Source: GCA-002733465 sp039969155
Lineage (GTDB): Bacteria; Pseudomonadota; Gammaproteobacteria; Enterobacterales; Kangiellaceae
Direction of reading: 5' to 3'
Assembly: GCA_039969155.1 (NCBI GenBank)
Contig: JBDVOJ010000105.1
Coordinates: 1 to 64,000 of the forward strand
DNA length: 64,000 nt
The notes beneath the pieces were generated by a model, which was not told the origin of the DNA, made no database searches, and saw nothing but the letters and a program-made list of their open reading frames with translations. This document shows positions 8,130 to 17,804 of this stretch, one piece after another; position 1 is the stretch's first letter; every line of letters begins with the position of its first letter. Both the position numbers and the translations under genes were made by a program.

Positions 8130-8447
8130 ATGAAATCGAAACAGCCGGAACGTTGGAAAAAAGAGAGTAAAGCGGTTAAAGCCACTCAAATTGCCTTCGA
8201 TATATCGACCGAAGCGCAAAAGCGGTTAAAACTTACTGCCATACAAAATGATCTTTCACCATCAGACCAAATGCGCAAAATTTTAGGTTTGCCTAGCAAG
8301 AAACCGGTTCGACCCAGGTTGACAATATCTTTGTCTGAAGAAGACTATTTGATATTAGCTGAGCACTATAAAGTTGATTCGCAGGACAAGTTGGCAATTA
8401 AAGAGCGGGCCGCTAAGGAAATTATTGATTTTGTGATGAAAGAGTAG
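8130..8447 (+). CDS. small basic hypothetical protein
   Basis: Protein of 105 residues, rich in Lys and Arg. The pattern IAFDISTEAQKRLKLTAIQNDLSPSDQMRKILGLP resembles a ribbon-helix-helix or an Arc-like segment, suggesting DNA binding, but this is only a resemblance. If right, it could be the regulator that binds the palindromes upstream. I place the start at ATG 8130 (GAG eight bases upstream) rather than the in-frame TTG at 8115. It lies within the PspA cluster on the same strand. Confidence 0.5.
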   Translation: MKSKQPERWKKESKAVKATQIAFDISTEAQKRLKLTAIQNDLSPSDQMRKILGLPSKKPVRPRLTISLSEEDYLILAEHYKVDSQDKLAIKERAAKEIIDFVMKE

Positions 8448-8694
8448 GGTGTACTGGGCTCTAATTCTATTTGTTAGGAATTATTACCATTCCTTAGTCA
8501 ATAAAAAAGTAAAGCAATTTGAACATTCTTAGCTATATATTAAAGCTAAATATCGATACTATGCAATGGATCAAAAGTTAATACTTATTCAATGGAATAA
8601 TCGCTCAGGAAGGAGTAGCTCATACTGATAATGCTTTCTATGGAATTATCGCAAGAGTACTCCAGACTTAGAATAAAAAAACGATGGATGAATT
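8448..8694 (+). other. 247-base structured gap before the NfeD-like gene
   Basis: No open frame of note. Inverted repeats are visible: TTATTC/GAATAA near 8588-8603, GATAAT/ATTATC around 8627-8650, and GGAGTA/TACTCC around 8613-8665. These suggest a folded leader RNA or a second regulatory point inside the cluster. No convincing promoter pair was found. Confidence 0.35.
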
Positions 8695-9357
8695 ATGGAC
8701 GCATTCTTACTAAATATTAGCAGTTATCCTACAATCATTTTCTCAGTAGGCTTGGTAGTTATTTGTGGATTCTGGCTACTCTCTCTTATCGGCTTATTTG
8801 ACGTTGATGCTTTTGATGTGGGGGTCGATTTAGAATTTGAAACTGACTTAGATGTCTCTCAGGTGGGCGGTGTAGCAGGCCTATTAACATCTCTTGGTTT
8901 AACTGGCGTGCCTATTACGGTAGTATTGAGCTTGTTAATTCTAAACAGCTGGTTCCTTTGCTATTTTGCTTCGGCACTTATTCCTACATTTCCTGACTTA
9001 GTTAGCTTTATTCAGATCGCTATTCATACCGGTATCGCGATATTGAGTTTTATAATTGCAATACCTATTACGGCAACGATGATCAAGCCACTTAAAGGAA
9101 TTTTTAAGCGAATTCATCAAGAACCATTAAGGGTTTCCTTACTAGGAAGTCAATGTAGAATTCGCTCAACTAGAGCAGATAACTCTTTTGGTCAGGCTGA
9201 AGCCGAACATTACGGTGCGAGTCTTATTGTAAAAGTCAGAACTTCCGGTGACTTAGTTCTAAAAACTGGTGACATCGCAGTTATTATCGAGCATAACGAG
9301 TCTGATGATTCTTACCTTGTGGTAACAAAAGAAGAGTTTAATAAGAATCAAAACTAA
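8695..9357 (+). CDS. yqiJ: NfeD/YqiJ-like membrane protein with OB-fold domain
   Basis: Inner-membrane protein of 220 residues with three or four transmembrane segments (about 12-35, 65-100, 105-135) and a soluble C-terminal OB-fold-like domain (about 145-210). This is the architecture of YqiJ and NfeD proteins, which are partners of flotillins. The flotillin gene follows directly. Start ATG at 8695, with GATGGAT upstream. Expected to act with the flotillin in an inner-membrane microdomain complex. Confidence 0.8.
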   Translation: MDAFLLNISSYPTIIFSVGLVVICGFWLLSLIGLFDVDAFDVGVDLEFETDLDVSQVGGVAGLLTSLGLTGVPITVVLSLLILNSWFLCYFASALIPTFPDLVSFIQIAIHTGIAILSFIIAIPITATMIKPLKGIFKRIHQEPLRVSLLGSQCRIRSTRADNSFGQAEAEHYGASLIVKVRTSGDLVLKTGDIAVIIEHNESDDSYLVVTKEEFNKNQN

Positions 9358-9479
9358 GAAATATTTTTACAAATAGATCGTTGTGGTAACCATCTACTTG
9401 TCAGCAATTATATAAATCTTAAACAACAAACATAGTAGAACACTCAAATCTTACTTTTTAAATTGGGAGAAAGTTTAAC

Positions 9480-11456
9480 ATGGAAACCTTAATGCCAGTT
9501 CTAACCTACGGCGGGTTTATTTTACTCGGAATTTTTGCACTTGTTTTTATATTTAGTTCTTTTTATAAGAAAGTGCCCCAAGGCTATGCACTGATTGTCA
9601 ATGACATGACATCCAAACCAAAAGTACATTTTACTGGAGGGCTTGTTTGGCCTGTTATCCATAAAATGGAAATCATGAAGATCTCACTTATAACCCTAGA
9701 AATCGATCGCAGAGGGAACGATGGTTTGATTTGTAAAGATAACTTGAGAGCAGATATTACCGTTGCATTCTATTTGCGAGTCAACGAAACCCGTGATGAT
9801 GTCCTTAGAGTTGCAAAGTCTATAGGGGTAGATAGAGCGTCAGATAAAGTAGCGGTAAACGAACTTTTTAATGCGAAATTCTCGGAAGCATTAAAGACGG
9901 TTGGTAAAAATATGATGTTCCTCGATCTATTCGAAAATAGAATTCAATTTCGTGAAAAAATTATCGATGTAATTGGCGATGACATGAATGGTTACGTTCT
10001 AGAAGATGTTGCGATTGATTACTTGGAACAGACTCCTAAGTCGCAACTCGATCCAACTAATATTCTCGACTCCCAAGGTATCAAAAAGATAACTGAGATC
10101 ACTGCAGCACAAAATGTTGAGACTAACCGATTGGAGAAGGATGAAAGCCTTGCAATTACTAAGAAAAATGTAGAGACCAAGGAAGCGATGCTTGCACTTG
10201 AGCGTCAAGAGGTTGATGCTGAGTCTAAACAAAAACGTGAAATAGAAACTGTTAGAGCCAGAGAAGAAGCTGAAACAAAAAAAGTGCAGGAAGAAGAAAG
10301 ACTAAAGGCCGAGCAAGCATCTATAGAAACTGATGAGCAGTTGGCTATCCGTGATCAGGTGAAGTTGCGTCAAATTGAAGTAGCTGAACAAAATCGAGAA
10401 AAAGCAGTAATTATCGAGAAAGAACGTGTGATTCGAGCGCAACAAATGGAAGCTGTTAATAGAGAACGGGAAGTAGACCTATCAATTATCGATAAAGACA
10501 AAGCGCTTGAAGAAGAAAAGAAAATCATCGCCCAAACCATTAGTGAGAGAATTGCAGTAGAAAAGAAAGTTGCCGAAGAAGAAGAGCGAATTAAAGAAGT
10601 TCAAGAAGTTTCTGAAGCGGATCGTCTTAAGCAGGTTAAGATCTTGGCGGCTGAAGCAACGGCTCAAGAAAGCTTAGTACAAATGGTTAAGCAGGCCGAA
10701 GCAGAAGAACAAAAAGCGGTACATAAATCTCGCGAGATTAATCTAATTGCACAAGCTGAGTTAGAAGCTTCGTCAAAGAAATCTGAGGCTGAAAAGAAAA
10801 TTGCTGAAGGACATCAAGCGACTGTTGCTGCAGGTGGTTTAGCTGATGCGCAAGTATTGATCGCTAAAGCAGATGCGCTTGAAAAAGAAGGACTGGCTGA
10901 AGCCAGAGTACAAGAAGCTAAAGCGGACTCTTTGAAGAAAGAAGGTATTGCAGAAGCCAATGTACTAGAAGAAAAACTAACAGCGGAAGCAAGAGGTAAA
11001 GAAGAGTTAGGTAAAGCAGAAGCTGTTGCTACTAAAGAAATTGGTATTAGTACTGCAGATGTTTTACGCGAAAAAGGTAAAGCGGAAGCAGATGCGTTAG
11101 TGGACAAGTTCGCTGCCATGAATAATATGGATACAGCTTCACGAGAGTTCGAAGAGTTCAGATTGAACCTAGAATATCAGCTTAAAGAAGTGTTAGCGTC
11201 GATTGAAGCTAACAAAGAAATCTCAAGCGACCAAGCGAATGTCTTGGGTGCAGCCCTTAAAAGTGCCAACATCGATATCGTCGGTGGTCAAGGCGATTAC
11301 TTTGATAAGCTAGCCAAAGGTATGGGGGCTGGTAATGCGGTCAATGGATTTATGGAAAAAAGCCCTGTCATTCAAGCGTTAATGGAAAAACTATTGGGTG
11401 GTGCGAGTGCTCCTCAAATTGAGTCTAATGGAGCTAACGATAAAGATCTAAGTTAG
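9480..11456 (+). CDS. yqiK: flotillin-like SPFH protein (YqiK type)
   Basis: Flotillin of 658 residues: one N-terminal membrane helix (about 9-29), an SPFH domain (about 30-200), then a long Glu/Ala/Lys coiled coil (about 200-540) with repeats such as ADALEKEGLAEARVQEAKAD and KADSLKKEGIAEAN, and a C-terminal region about 560-658. It scaffolds inner-membrane lipid domains and multimerises. GGGAG precedes the ATG. Partner gene yqiJ is upstream; a 9-bp hairpin lies between this gene and the giant ATPase. Confidence 0.9.
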   Translation: METLMPVLTYGGFILLGIFALVFIFSSFYKKVPQGYALIVNDMTSKPKVHFTGGLVWPVIHKMEIMKISLITLEIDRRGNDGLICKDNLRADITVAFYLRVNETRDDVLRVAKSIGVDRASDKVAVNELFNAKFSEALKTVGKNMMFLDLFENRIQFREKIIDVIGDDMNGYVLEDVAIDYLEQTPKSQLDPTNILDSQGIKKITEITAAQNVETNRLEKDESLAITKKNVETKEAMLALERQEVDAESKQKREIETVRAREEAETKKVQEEERLKAEQASIETDEQLAIRDQVKLRQIEVAEQNREKAVIIEKERVIRAQQMEAVNREREVDLSIIDKDKALEEEKKIIAQTISERIAVEKKVAEEEERIKEVQEVSEADRLKQVKILAAEATAQESLVQMVKQAEAEEQKAVHKSREINLIAQAELEASSKKSEAEKKIAEGHQATVAAGGLADAQVLIAKADALEKEGLAEARVQEAKADSLKKEGIAEANVLEEKLTAEARGKEELGKAEAVATKEIGISTADVLREKGKAEADALVDKFAAMNNMDTASREFEEFRLNLEYQLKEVLASIEANKEISSDQANVLGAALKSANIDIVGGQGDYFDKLAKGMGAGNAVNGFMEKSPVIQALMEKLLGGASAPQIESNGANDKDLS

Positions 11457-11484
11457 TCGCTAATTAGATCTTATTGATAGACGT

Positions 11485-11507
11485 CACTCTCCGCGTGTCG
11501 GAGAGTG
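11485..11507 (+). terminator. intercistronic hairpin between flotillin and giant ATPase
   Basis: CACTCTCCG (11485-11493) pairs with CGGAGAGTG (11499-11507) around CGTGT. There is no T-run, so this is more likely a processing or attenuation structure than a full terminator. The apparent GTG start at 11505 falls in its 3' arm. Confidence 0.55.
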
Positions 11508-11537
11508 GTAACTCAATTGATTAAAAGGGAGATATTC

Positions 11538-14500
11538 GTGAGCGAGCCTAATAATAAAGTAGAGCAAGCGGTTTCTGAAGGCGGAGCGTATGACATTATA
11601 CGCCAACGTCTCGAGGAACAAGGCCGTAAGCTAGATACTCAAATAGCCGAAATCAATCAAGCTAGGCAGAGTGAATTTGGCAGCACAGAAATGAAAGTGC
11701 TCGGCCGAATGCGTTTAAGGACGGAAAACAACTGCCAAGCGAAAGATTTGGTGATTGTTGGCAACCAAGTGTTGTTTGGTTACAACGTATTCATTGGTTT
11801 GAAAAAAGAAACTCAAATCAGTGATGTATTGTCACTATATAGTTTGTCAGAATCCGAAGGTCAATTCGAACTACGCAGTGTTCCAGGTAAAGACTCGTTT
11901 TTAGCCGATGCTCGATTCCAAACAGAATTTAAAGAACTTTATACTTATTATAAAAACGCTTCTTTGTCGCAGCTAGTTGTTAAAGATGGTCGATTACTTG
12001 CTGCATTTAGTATCGGTGAAAAGCTTTCAGACGTGCGTGTCTTTCGTTGGCAAATTTCGTCTGATGGTTCCAAGTTAGACTATATCGATAATCGCGGAGA
12101 GCGAGATCTACAGCTTCCTTCTAGCCATGATTTTGAGTGGGTCGAATGTACTCGTGATGATGTGGTTGATGGTCGAAATCCGCATATTAATATTTTGGAT
12201 ACGTTGTTTGTTGATAGTTCACGTGGTGATATCACCATTAAAATTGAAGACAATACGAATGTTGGTTTAGGTATCTATTCTGAACCAGTCTCAAATGAAA
12301 CTCAGTCCCTTGATGATGGCGATTTTTACTATGCCGATTTAGGCGTTATTGTTTTACTTAAGATCAAACCTTATCAAGAAGAAGACTTTCGATATCTAGT
12401 CTTTAACAAAAATACTCAAAAGATTGTTCGAATTGATGCTATCGGTAATGCATGTTTATCACTACCAGAAGATCATGGGATTATTTTCCCTGGTGGGTAT
12501 TATCTAGCGACTGGCGAGCACAAAAGTTTTGATGATAATTTGGACGGATTGGTTTACAAGAAAACCCTTAAATCACCGAATGGTGAAGATGTACTCTACG
12601 TGTTTTACCAACCAGAAAGCAACGTCATAGCGCTCTATGCCTATAATTTGATTGAACGAAAGCTACAAAACCCATTATTTGGTCATGGTTATGGATTCTA
12701 CGAAGATGGTCGCATGATTATTTTTTACGCTGATGACGAACCAAACAGAGTTCATCCAATTCAAATTTGGCAAACTCCTTATTGCTCAGAATTATACGCT
12801 AGCTCTCAGCCGGTCTCGCAAAATTTTTACGCCAAAATCGGTAACGCAGAGCTTGTTCGTGGGATCTCTGAACTCTACGGTATTTCAAAGAGCATTCTGT
12901 CAACGGATGTCTCGGCACAACATTATGATCAACTCAGCAAGCAATGTCAGCGAATTTTTGATTCTTATTTTTGGTTAGATTCAGACGAACTGACTAAGAT
13001 TAATAAACTGATAAAGGCAATTGGTCAAACAGCAGAATCAGTAATTGATGAATACGAAAAAGTAGAAAGTATCCGAAAGAAATCGGACCAAGCACTCAGT
13101 GAAGCGGAAGCGAGTGAAAAAGAGATAAGACGTTCGATAGAGCCCGATAGTTGGCATACTCCGCAGGAGTTTGTGGACGGCCTCAATCAAATCAGAAAGT
13201 ATCGCGGTCATCTAATGACGATCAAAGAGTATCGTTATATCAATGTGCAAAAGATTGCCGAACTTGATCATTCAATCAGTGAGTTGGAGACTGAGTTACG
13301 CCTTAAGACCGTTGAATTTTTGTCTTCAGATGATGCCCTAGAAAGTTATTACAAAACCCTTAAAGAAATTGCCAAGGACTCAGAGAAATCTAAAACTAAT
13401 GCTGAGCTAAGACCCCATTTAGAAACGGTTGATCAGCTCGCTCAAGGTTTAGATCTAATTTCTGAAATGATGGCGACATTGCAAGTAGATGATGCAACTT
13501 TGCAAACCAAAATCGTTGACTCCATTTCCGAATTATATGCCAAGTTAAATCAACAACGAGCTGAGCTAGAGCATCAACGTAAATCCATGGGCAGCGTCGA
13601 AGCTACAGCCCAATTTGGCGCGCGAATTAAACTATTAAATCAGAGCATTCATAACGCCTTAGGCTTGGCGAATACCCCCGAAAAATGCGATGAGCAAGTC
13701 TCTCGCTTGTTAGTTCAATTGGAAGAGTTGGAAGGTGAGTTTAGTGACTATGACGACTTTATCACTGACGTTATTAGTAAACGGGAAGAAATTTTTGAAT
13801 CTTTTGAAGAGCATAAACAAAGTTTAGTAGAACAAAGGCAAAGAAAAGCCCAGTCATTATCCAGCGCCGGAGAGCGAATATTACAGAGCGTTCAACGGCG
13901 AGTAAAACGATTCTCTGAGCAAGATGAAGTGAATACTTTTTTCGCCTCTGATGGATTAGTCACCAAAATTAGAGATATTATCGAGCAGCTTAATGAACTC
14001 GATGATAGCCTAAAAGCCGAAGATCTCGACTCTCAACTGAAAGCTGCCAAGCAGCAATCCATTCGTTCTTTAAGGGATAAAGCTGATCTTTACGAAGAGG
14101 GTGGCCAAGTGATCAAACTTGGGCCGCGACATAAATTTGCGGTTAACAAACAAGATCTAGATTTGACAATTTTACCCAAAGATGAACAGCTCTATATAAG
14201 GCTTACCGGAACCGATTATTTCGAAAAGCTAAATAACCAACAGTTGACTGAGCTGCGAGAGTTTTGGGGGATGGAAGTGCCTTCTGAAACTCAAGAGCTC
14301 TATCGTTCAGAATATCTAGCTTATTCAATTTTAGATGCGGCCGAAAAAGGCACAGGCGACTTAACATGGGAAGACCTAAGCCTAGCACTTGCCGAGCCAA
14401 AAGCATTGTCTAAACTAGTCAGTGAGTTTGCCTCGCCACGATTTAGAGATGGTTATGAGAAAGGAATTCATGATCATGACGCTGCCAAGATCTTACAAAA

Positions 14501-16826
14501 ACTAGTTCCAGTTTATGAAGTAGCCGACGTGTTCAAATACTCTCCTATAGCAAGAGGTTTGGGGTGTATTTATTGGGCTAACCATCAACAGGGTGAAATT
14601 CAAAAATTGTGGTTGCAGAAAGCCCGTTCGGCCAGTCAAATGCTATCCGTATTTGGCGACAGCAAAGCAAAAGGATTGTTAAGACAAGAAATTGAAAGAG
14701 AAATAGATGCCTTTGTCGAGCAACAAGGCTTACCGATGGAGATTCATCATATTGCCAATGCTAGTGAATATTTGGTGGAAGAGTTATCTCAGCAAGTGGC
14801 TAGTTTTTCGACCAGCAAGTACGCCCGTCAACTATGCGACGAGTTTAAGACTCACTTAGAGAGTAATAACGCTTGGCGTGACTACCAAAAGGTTTTGCAA
14901 GATATCAAAGGGCAAGTTGGTAAGCGTTGGTCTCTCACTGAAAGTTGGTTAAGCGCCTATTTAAGTTCACAAAATAAACTGCAATACGCCAGCTTTATTG
15001 GAGAGGCCATCGGGATCTTAAATGCCGAAAAACGTATTGATCGAAAGGATCGCCAAGTTGATATTCAATTGAATATTGAAGGGTTAGTCGGTAACCACCA
15101 GCGGATCATGGATAGAAAACTTAATATACAACTTGATGACTTTCTCGAGAGAAATCAATATCACCAATCAGTGGTATTGCCAGGTTACAGGCGTTATCAC
15201 GAGATTCGGGCAAGTGTTGTTGAGGAGCAGAGAAGTGGATTAAGACTGCACGAGTTTAAAGCTAAGCCATTATCTTCTTTTGTCAGGAATAAATTGATTA
15301 ATGATGTCTATCTGCCGCTTATTGGGGATAACTTGGCCAAACAAGTCGGAACCGTTGGTGATAAGAAGCGAACCGATTTAATGGGGCTGTTGTTAATGAT
15401 ATCGCCACCTGGTTACGGTAAAACAACTTTAATGGAATATGTTGCCGATCGATTAGGGTTAATTTTCATGAAAATTAATTGTCCGGTGATTGGTCACAAT
15501 GTGACTTCTATTGATCCGGAGCAAGCCGATAATAGCGCTGCTAAACAAGAGTTAGAAAAGCTTAATCTCGCTCTTGAAATGGGTAACAATGTGATGCTTT
15601 ATTTGGATGATATTCAACATACCAATAGTGAGTTCTTACAAAAGTTTATTTCTCTTTGCGATGGCACACGACGGATTGAAGGTGTTTGGAAAAAGCAACC
15701 GAAAACTTACGACATGCGAGGTAAGAAATTTTGTGTAGTTATGGCTGGAAATCCATATACCGAATCTGGAGAGGCATTCCAAATTCCGGACATGCTAGCT
15801 AACCGTGCTGACATTTATAATTTGGGTGATGTACTGGGTGGTAAGGAAGAAGTGTTCGCACTGAGTTATATTGAGAACTCGCTAACGTCCAACCCCGTTC
15901 TAGCACCATTGGCAACTCGCGAAATGTCAGATGTGTACAAGTTTATCGATATGGCTAAAGGCAAAAATATTGCTGCAACAGAGCTTTCACATCAATATAG
16001 CGGTGCAGAGGTAAAAGAGATAGTCGGAGTGCTGCAAAAAATGCAGGCAGTACAAAAAGTCGTTTGGCGAGTGAACCGCGAGTATATTGCCGCAAGTGCT
16101 CAGGATGATAAATATCGAACAGAACCAACTTTTAAGCTTCAGGGATCGTATCGAAACATGAACAAAATGGCAGAGAAAATCTCCGCTATTATGACCGATG
16201 AGGAAATTACTCGTTTAGTCGATGACCACTACCTTGGAGAGTCGCAACTGTTGACAACCGGTACCGAGGCTAACTTACTTAAACTCGCCGAATTACGAGA
16301 CTGTATGACTGAGAAACAGCAAAAACGTTGGCAAAAAATAAAACAAGATTTTGCTAGAAATCAGTCGATTGGTGGTGATGATGTGGATGCTGGCAATAAA
16401 ATTGTTGCTCAACTGAGCGACCTTGTCACTGGAATCAATGCTTGGAAAGAAGCTTCGATGCAAGGACAGCATTCATTGTATGAACTCACCAGTAAACTCT
16501 CAAAAGGTAAGTCTTCGTCAAGTGTTCAACAATCGACAAAGGATAATCAGGCGGAATCAGAAGCCATTGAAAAAGTCGTTGTTGCTATTAATAAACTGAC
16601 CAAGTCCATGGCTACAGCGAAACAGCCCAAACCACAGGTTGAAACCATTGGTAAGGAATTAGCTGAAGCCTTAAATCAAAGCTTGGCGCCGTTAATGCGG
16701 ATTATGAGTGGTAAATTGGATCTTGATTTAGGTACACATCAAAAAATGACTGATATTAATGACAAGCTAGATAAAATTGAAAAACAATATAAAACGGCCA
16801 AGAAAAGTACCAAGAAGGATAAGTAG
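11538..16826 (+). CDS. giant AAA ATPase, DUF3686 / 'DNA repair ATPase' family
   Basis: Protein of 1762 residues. The first ~480 residues are a beta-rich domain typical of the DUF3686 'DNA repair ATPase' group; the middle (~510-850) is coiled coil; the C-terminal third is an AAA domain. Walker A is SPPGYGKTT (about residues 1288-1296) and Walker B is MLYLDDIQ (about 1351-1358), followed by a MAGNPY sensor-like segment. The Lys-rich tail is helical. The start is GTG 11538, because AAGGGAG precedes it; the GTG at 11505 lies in a hairpin. The family name suggests DNA repair, but linkage to PspA and flotillin argues for membrane remodelling or stress; that is inference. Confidence 0.85.
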   Translation: MSEPNNKVEQAVSEGGAYDIIRQRLEEQGRKLDTQIAEINQARQSEFGSTEMKVLGRMRLRTENNCQAKDLVIVGNQVLFGYNVFIGLKKETQISDVLSLYSLSESEGQFELRSVPGKDSFLADARFQTEFKELYTYYKNASLSQLVVKDGRLLAAFSIGEKLSDVRVFRWQISSDGSKLDYIDNRGERDLQLPSSHDFEWVECTRDDVVDGRNPHINILDTLFVDSSRGDITIKIEDNTNVGLGIYSEPVSNETQSLDDGDFYYADLGVIVLLKIKPYQEEDFRYLVFNKNTQKIVRIDAIGNACLSLPEDHGIIFPGGYYLATGEHKSFDDNLDGLVYKKTLKSPNGEDVLYVFYQPESNVIALYAYNLIERKLQNPLFGHGYGFYEDGRMIIFYADDEPNRVHPIQIWQTPYCSELYASSQPVSQNFYAKIGNAELVRGISELYGISKSILSTDVSAQHYDQLSKQCQRIFDSYFWLDSDELTKINKLIKAIGQTAESVIDEYEKVESIRKKSDQALSEAEASEKEIRRSIEPDSWHTPQEFVDGLNQIRKYRGHLMTIKEYRYINVQKIAELDHSISELETELRLKTVEFLSSDDALESYYKTLKEIAKDSEKSKTNAELRPHLETVDQLAQGLDLISEMMATLQVDDATLQTKIVDSISELYAKLNQQRAELEHQRKSMGSVEATAQFGARIKLLNQSIHNALGLANTPEKCDEQVSRLLVQLEELEGEFSDYDDFITDVISKREEIFESFEEHKQSLVEQRQRKAQSLSSAGERILQSVQRRVKRFSEQDEVNTFFASDGLVTKIRDIIEQLNELDDSLKAEDLDSQLKAAKQQSIRSLRDKADLYEEGGQVIKLGPRHKFAVNKQDLDLTILPKDEQLYIRLTGTDYFEKLNNQQLTELREFWGMEVPSETQELYRSEYLAYSILDAAEKGTGDLTWEDLSLALAEPKALSKLVSEFASPRFRDGYEKGIHDHDAAKILQKLVPVYEVADVFKYSPIARGLGCIYWANHQQGEIQKLWLQKARSASQMLSVFGDSKAKGLLRQEIEREIDAFVEQQGLPMEIHHIANASEYLVEELSQQVASFSTSKYARQLCDEFKTHLESNNAWRDYQKVLQDIKGQVGKRWSLTESWLSAYLSSQNKLQYASFIGEAIGILNAEKRIDRKDRQVDIQLNIEGLVGNHQRIMDRKLNIQLDDFLERNQYHQSVVLPGYRRYHEIRASVVEEQRSGLRLHEFKAKPLSSFVRNKLINDVYLPLIGDNLAKQVGTVGDKKRTDLMGLLLMISPPGYGKTTLMEYVADRLGLIFMKINCPVIGHNVTSIDPEQADNSAAKQELEKLNLALEMGNNVMLYLDDIQHTNSEFLQKFISLCDGTRRIEGVWKKQPKTYDMRGKKFCVVMAGNPYTESGEAFQIPDMLANRADIYNLGDVLGGKEEVFALSYIENSLTSNPVLAPLATREMSDVYKFIDMAKGKNIAATELSHQYSGAEVKEIVGVLQKMQAVQKVVWRVNREYIAASAQDDKYRTEPTFKLQGSYRNMNKMAEKISAIMTDEEITRLVDDHYLGESQLLTTGTEANLLKLAELRDCMTEKQQKRWQKIKQDFARNQSIGGDDVDAGNKIVAQLSDLVTGINAWKEASMQGQHSLYELTSKLSKGKSSSSVQQSTKDNQAESEAIEKVVVAINKLTKSMATAKQPKPQVETIGKELAEALNQSLAPLMRIMSGKLDLDLGTHQKMTDINDKLDKIEKQYKTAKKSTKKDK

Positions 16827-16829
16827 TCA

Positions 16830-17108
16830 ATGGCACACATTCAAATATCGAGGCAGCATGACGTTCCAATGGAATTGTTAAGAGATAAAATTAACCATAT
16901 GATGGTCTCATTACAAGATAAATTAAGCTTTAATACTGAGTGGGAAAGCGAGTCTGAATTTACTTTTCGACGCAAGGGTGCCAATGGTTTAATTCGCATA
17001 ACAGCTAACCAACTAGAGCTGTCTCTTAATTTGGGGTTAATGTACCGAGCTATGAGTGCACAGATAGAGTCTAGAATTGTCGCGGAGATTAATTCCCAGT
17101 TAACGTAG
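16830..17108 (+). CDS. polyhydroxyalkanoic acid system-like protein
   Basis: Protein of 92 residues starting 3 bases after the ATPase stop, so translationally linked. The spacing of IxIxRxH near the N-terminus, a central FTFRRKGANGLIRI, and a C-terminal LELSLNLGLMYRAMSAQIESRI matches the small PHA granule-region family. No PHA synthase is nearby, so a role in PHA storage is unproven; in this cluster it may be an accessory to the ATPase. Confidence 0.65.
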   Translation: MAHIQISRQHDVPMELLRDKINHMMVSLQDKLSFNTEWESESEFTFRRKGANGLIRITANQLELSLNLGLMYRAMSAQIESRIVAEINSQLT

Positions 17109-17155
17109 ACTATCTACTCAAAGTCAGAAATTTAGAAAGTATAAAGGAAAATCAA

Positions 17156-17707
17156 ATGCAATGTCCAAAATGTCATTCTAGCAAATTACATCCTACTAAA
17201 TTGGAAAAAGGGCTATCTGCTATGGGGTGTGGCGAGTGCGAAGGTGCTTTAGTCGCACTGCTTTACTACCGCGATTGGGCGGAAAGAACTCCCCAGTCAG
17301 AATTAGAAAGTTCAGAAGACGAAACAACCCTTAAAGCCTTTATTGGAACTGCAGAAGAATCGCAATCCGCGATGTCATGTCCCAAATGCAGCCGAGTAAT
17401 GCTGAAATATAAAATTTCTGGTGAAAGTGATAACAAGCTGGATTTGTGCGCCTCTTGTGATGAAGCATGGTTAGATAAGGGGGAATGGCATTTATTAAAG
17501 TTGCTTGAACTAGGTACTAGGATGCCTCTCGTTTTTACCGAGCAATGGCAAACTAAATTAAGAAAACAAGCGACTCAAGATGCTCGTGATAATCGTTTGC
17601 TTCGGTATGTTGGAGAAGATGATCTGGCTATGGTTAGGACTTTTAAAGATTGGCTCAGTGCTCACAAACATAAAGAGCAGATCTTATTCTATCTAAATCA
17701 AGACTAA
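17156..17707 (+). CDS. zinc-ribbon protein with two TFIIB-type fingers
   Basis: Protein of 183 residues with two zf-TFIIB-like ribbons: Cys3/Cys6 with Cys25/Cys28, and Cys75/Cys78 with Cys98/Cys101, the second followed by the typical EAWLDKGEWHLLK. The C-terminal third is helical. AAAGGA precedes the ATG. Last gene of the 11-kb envelope-stress cluster. Zinc binding is secure from the Cys pairs; the function is unknown. Confidence 0.75.
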   Translation: MQCPKCHSSKLHPTKLEKGLSAMGCGECEGALVALLYYRDWAERTPQSELESSEDETTLKAFIGTAEESQSAMSCPKCSRVMLKYKISGESDNKLDLCASCDEAWLDKGEWHLLKLLELGTRMPLVFTEQWQTKLRKQATQDARDNRLLRYVGEDDLAMVRTFKDWLSAHKHKEQILFYLNQD

Positions 17708-17804
17708 TTCGATTTAGTTAGTTGACCTAGGTTAAAGGAATCTCTAGGCTATAGCGTCATTCAACCGAGCATTTATTTCGAACAAACGGAGTGAAAGAGA
17801 TTCA

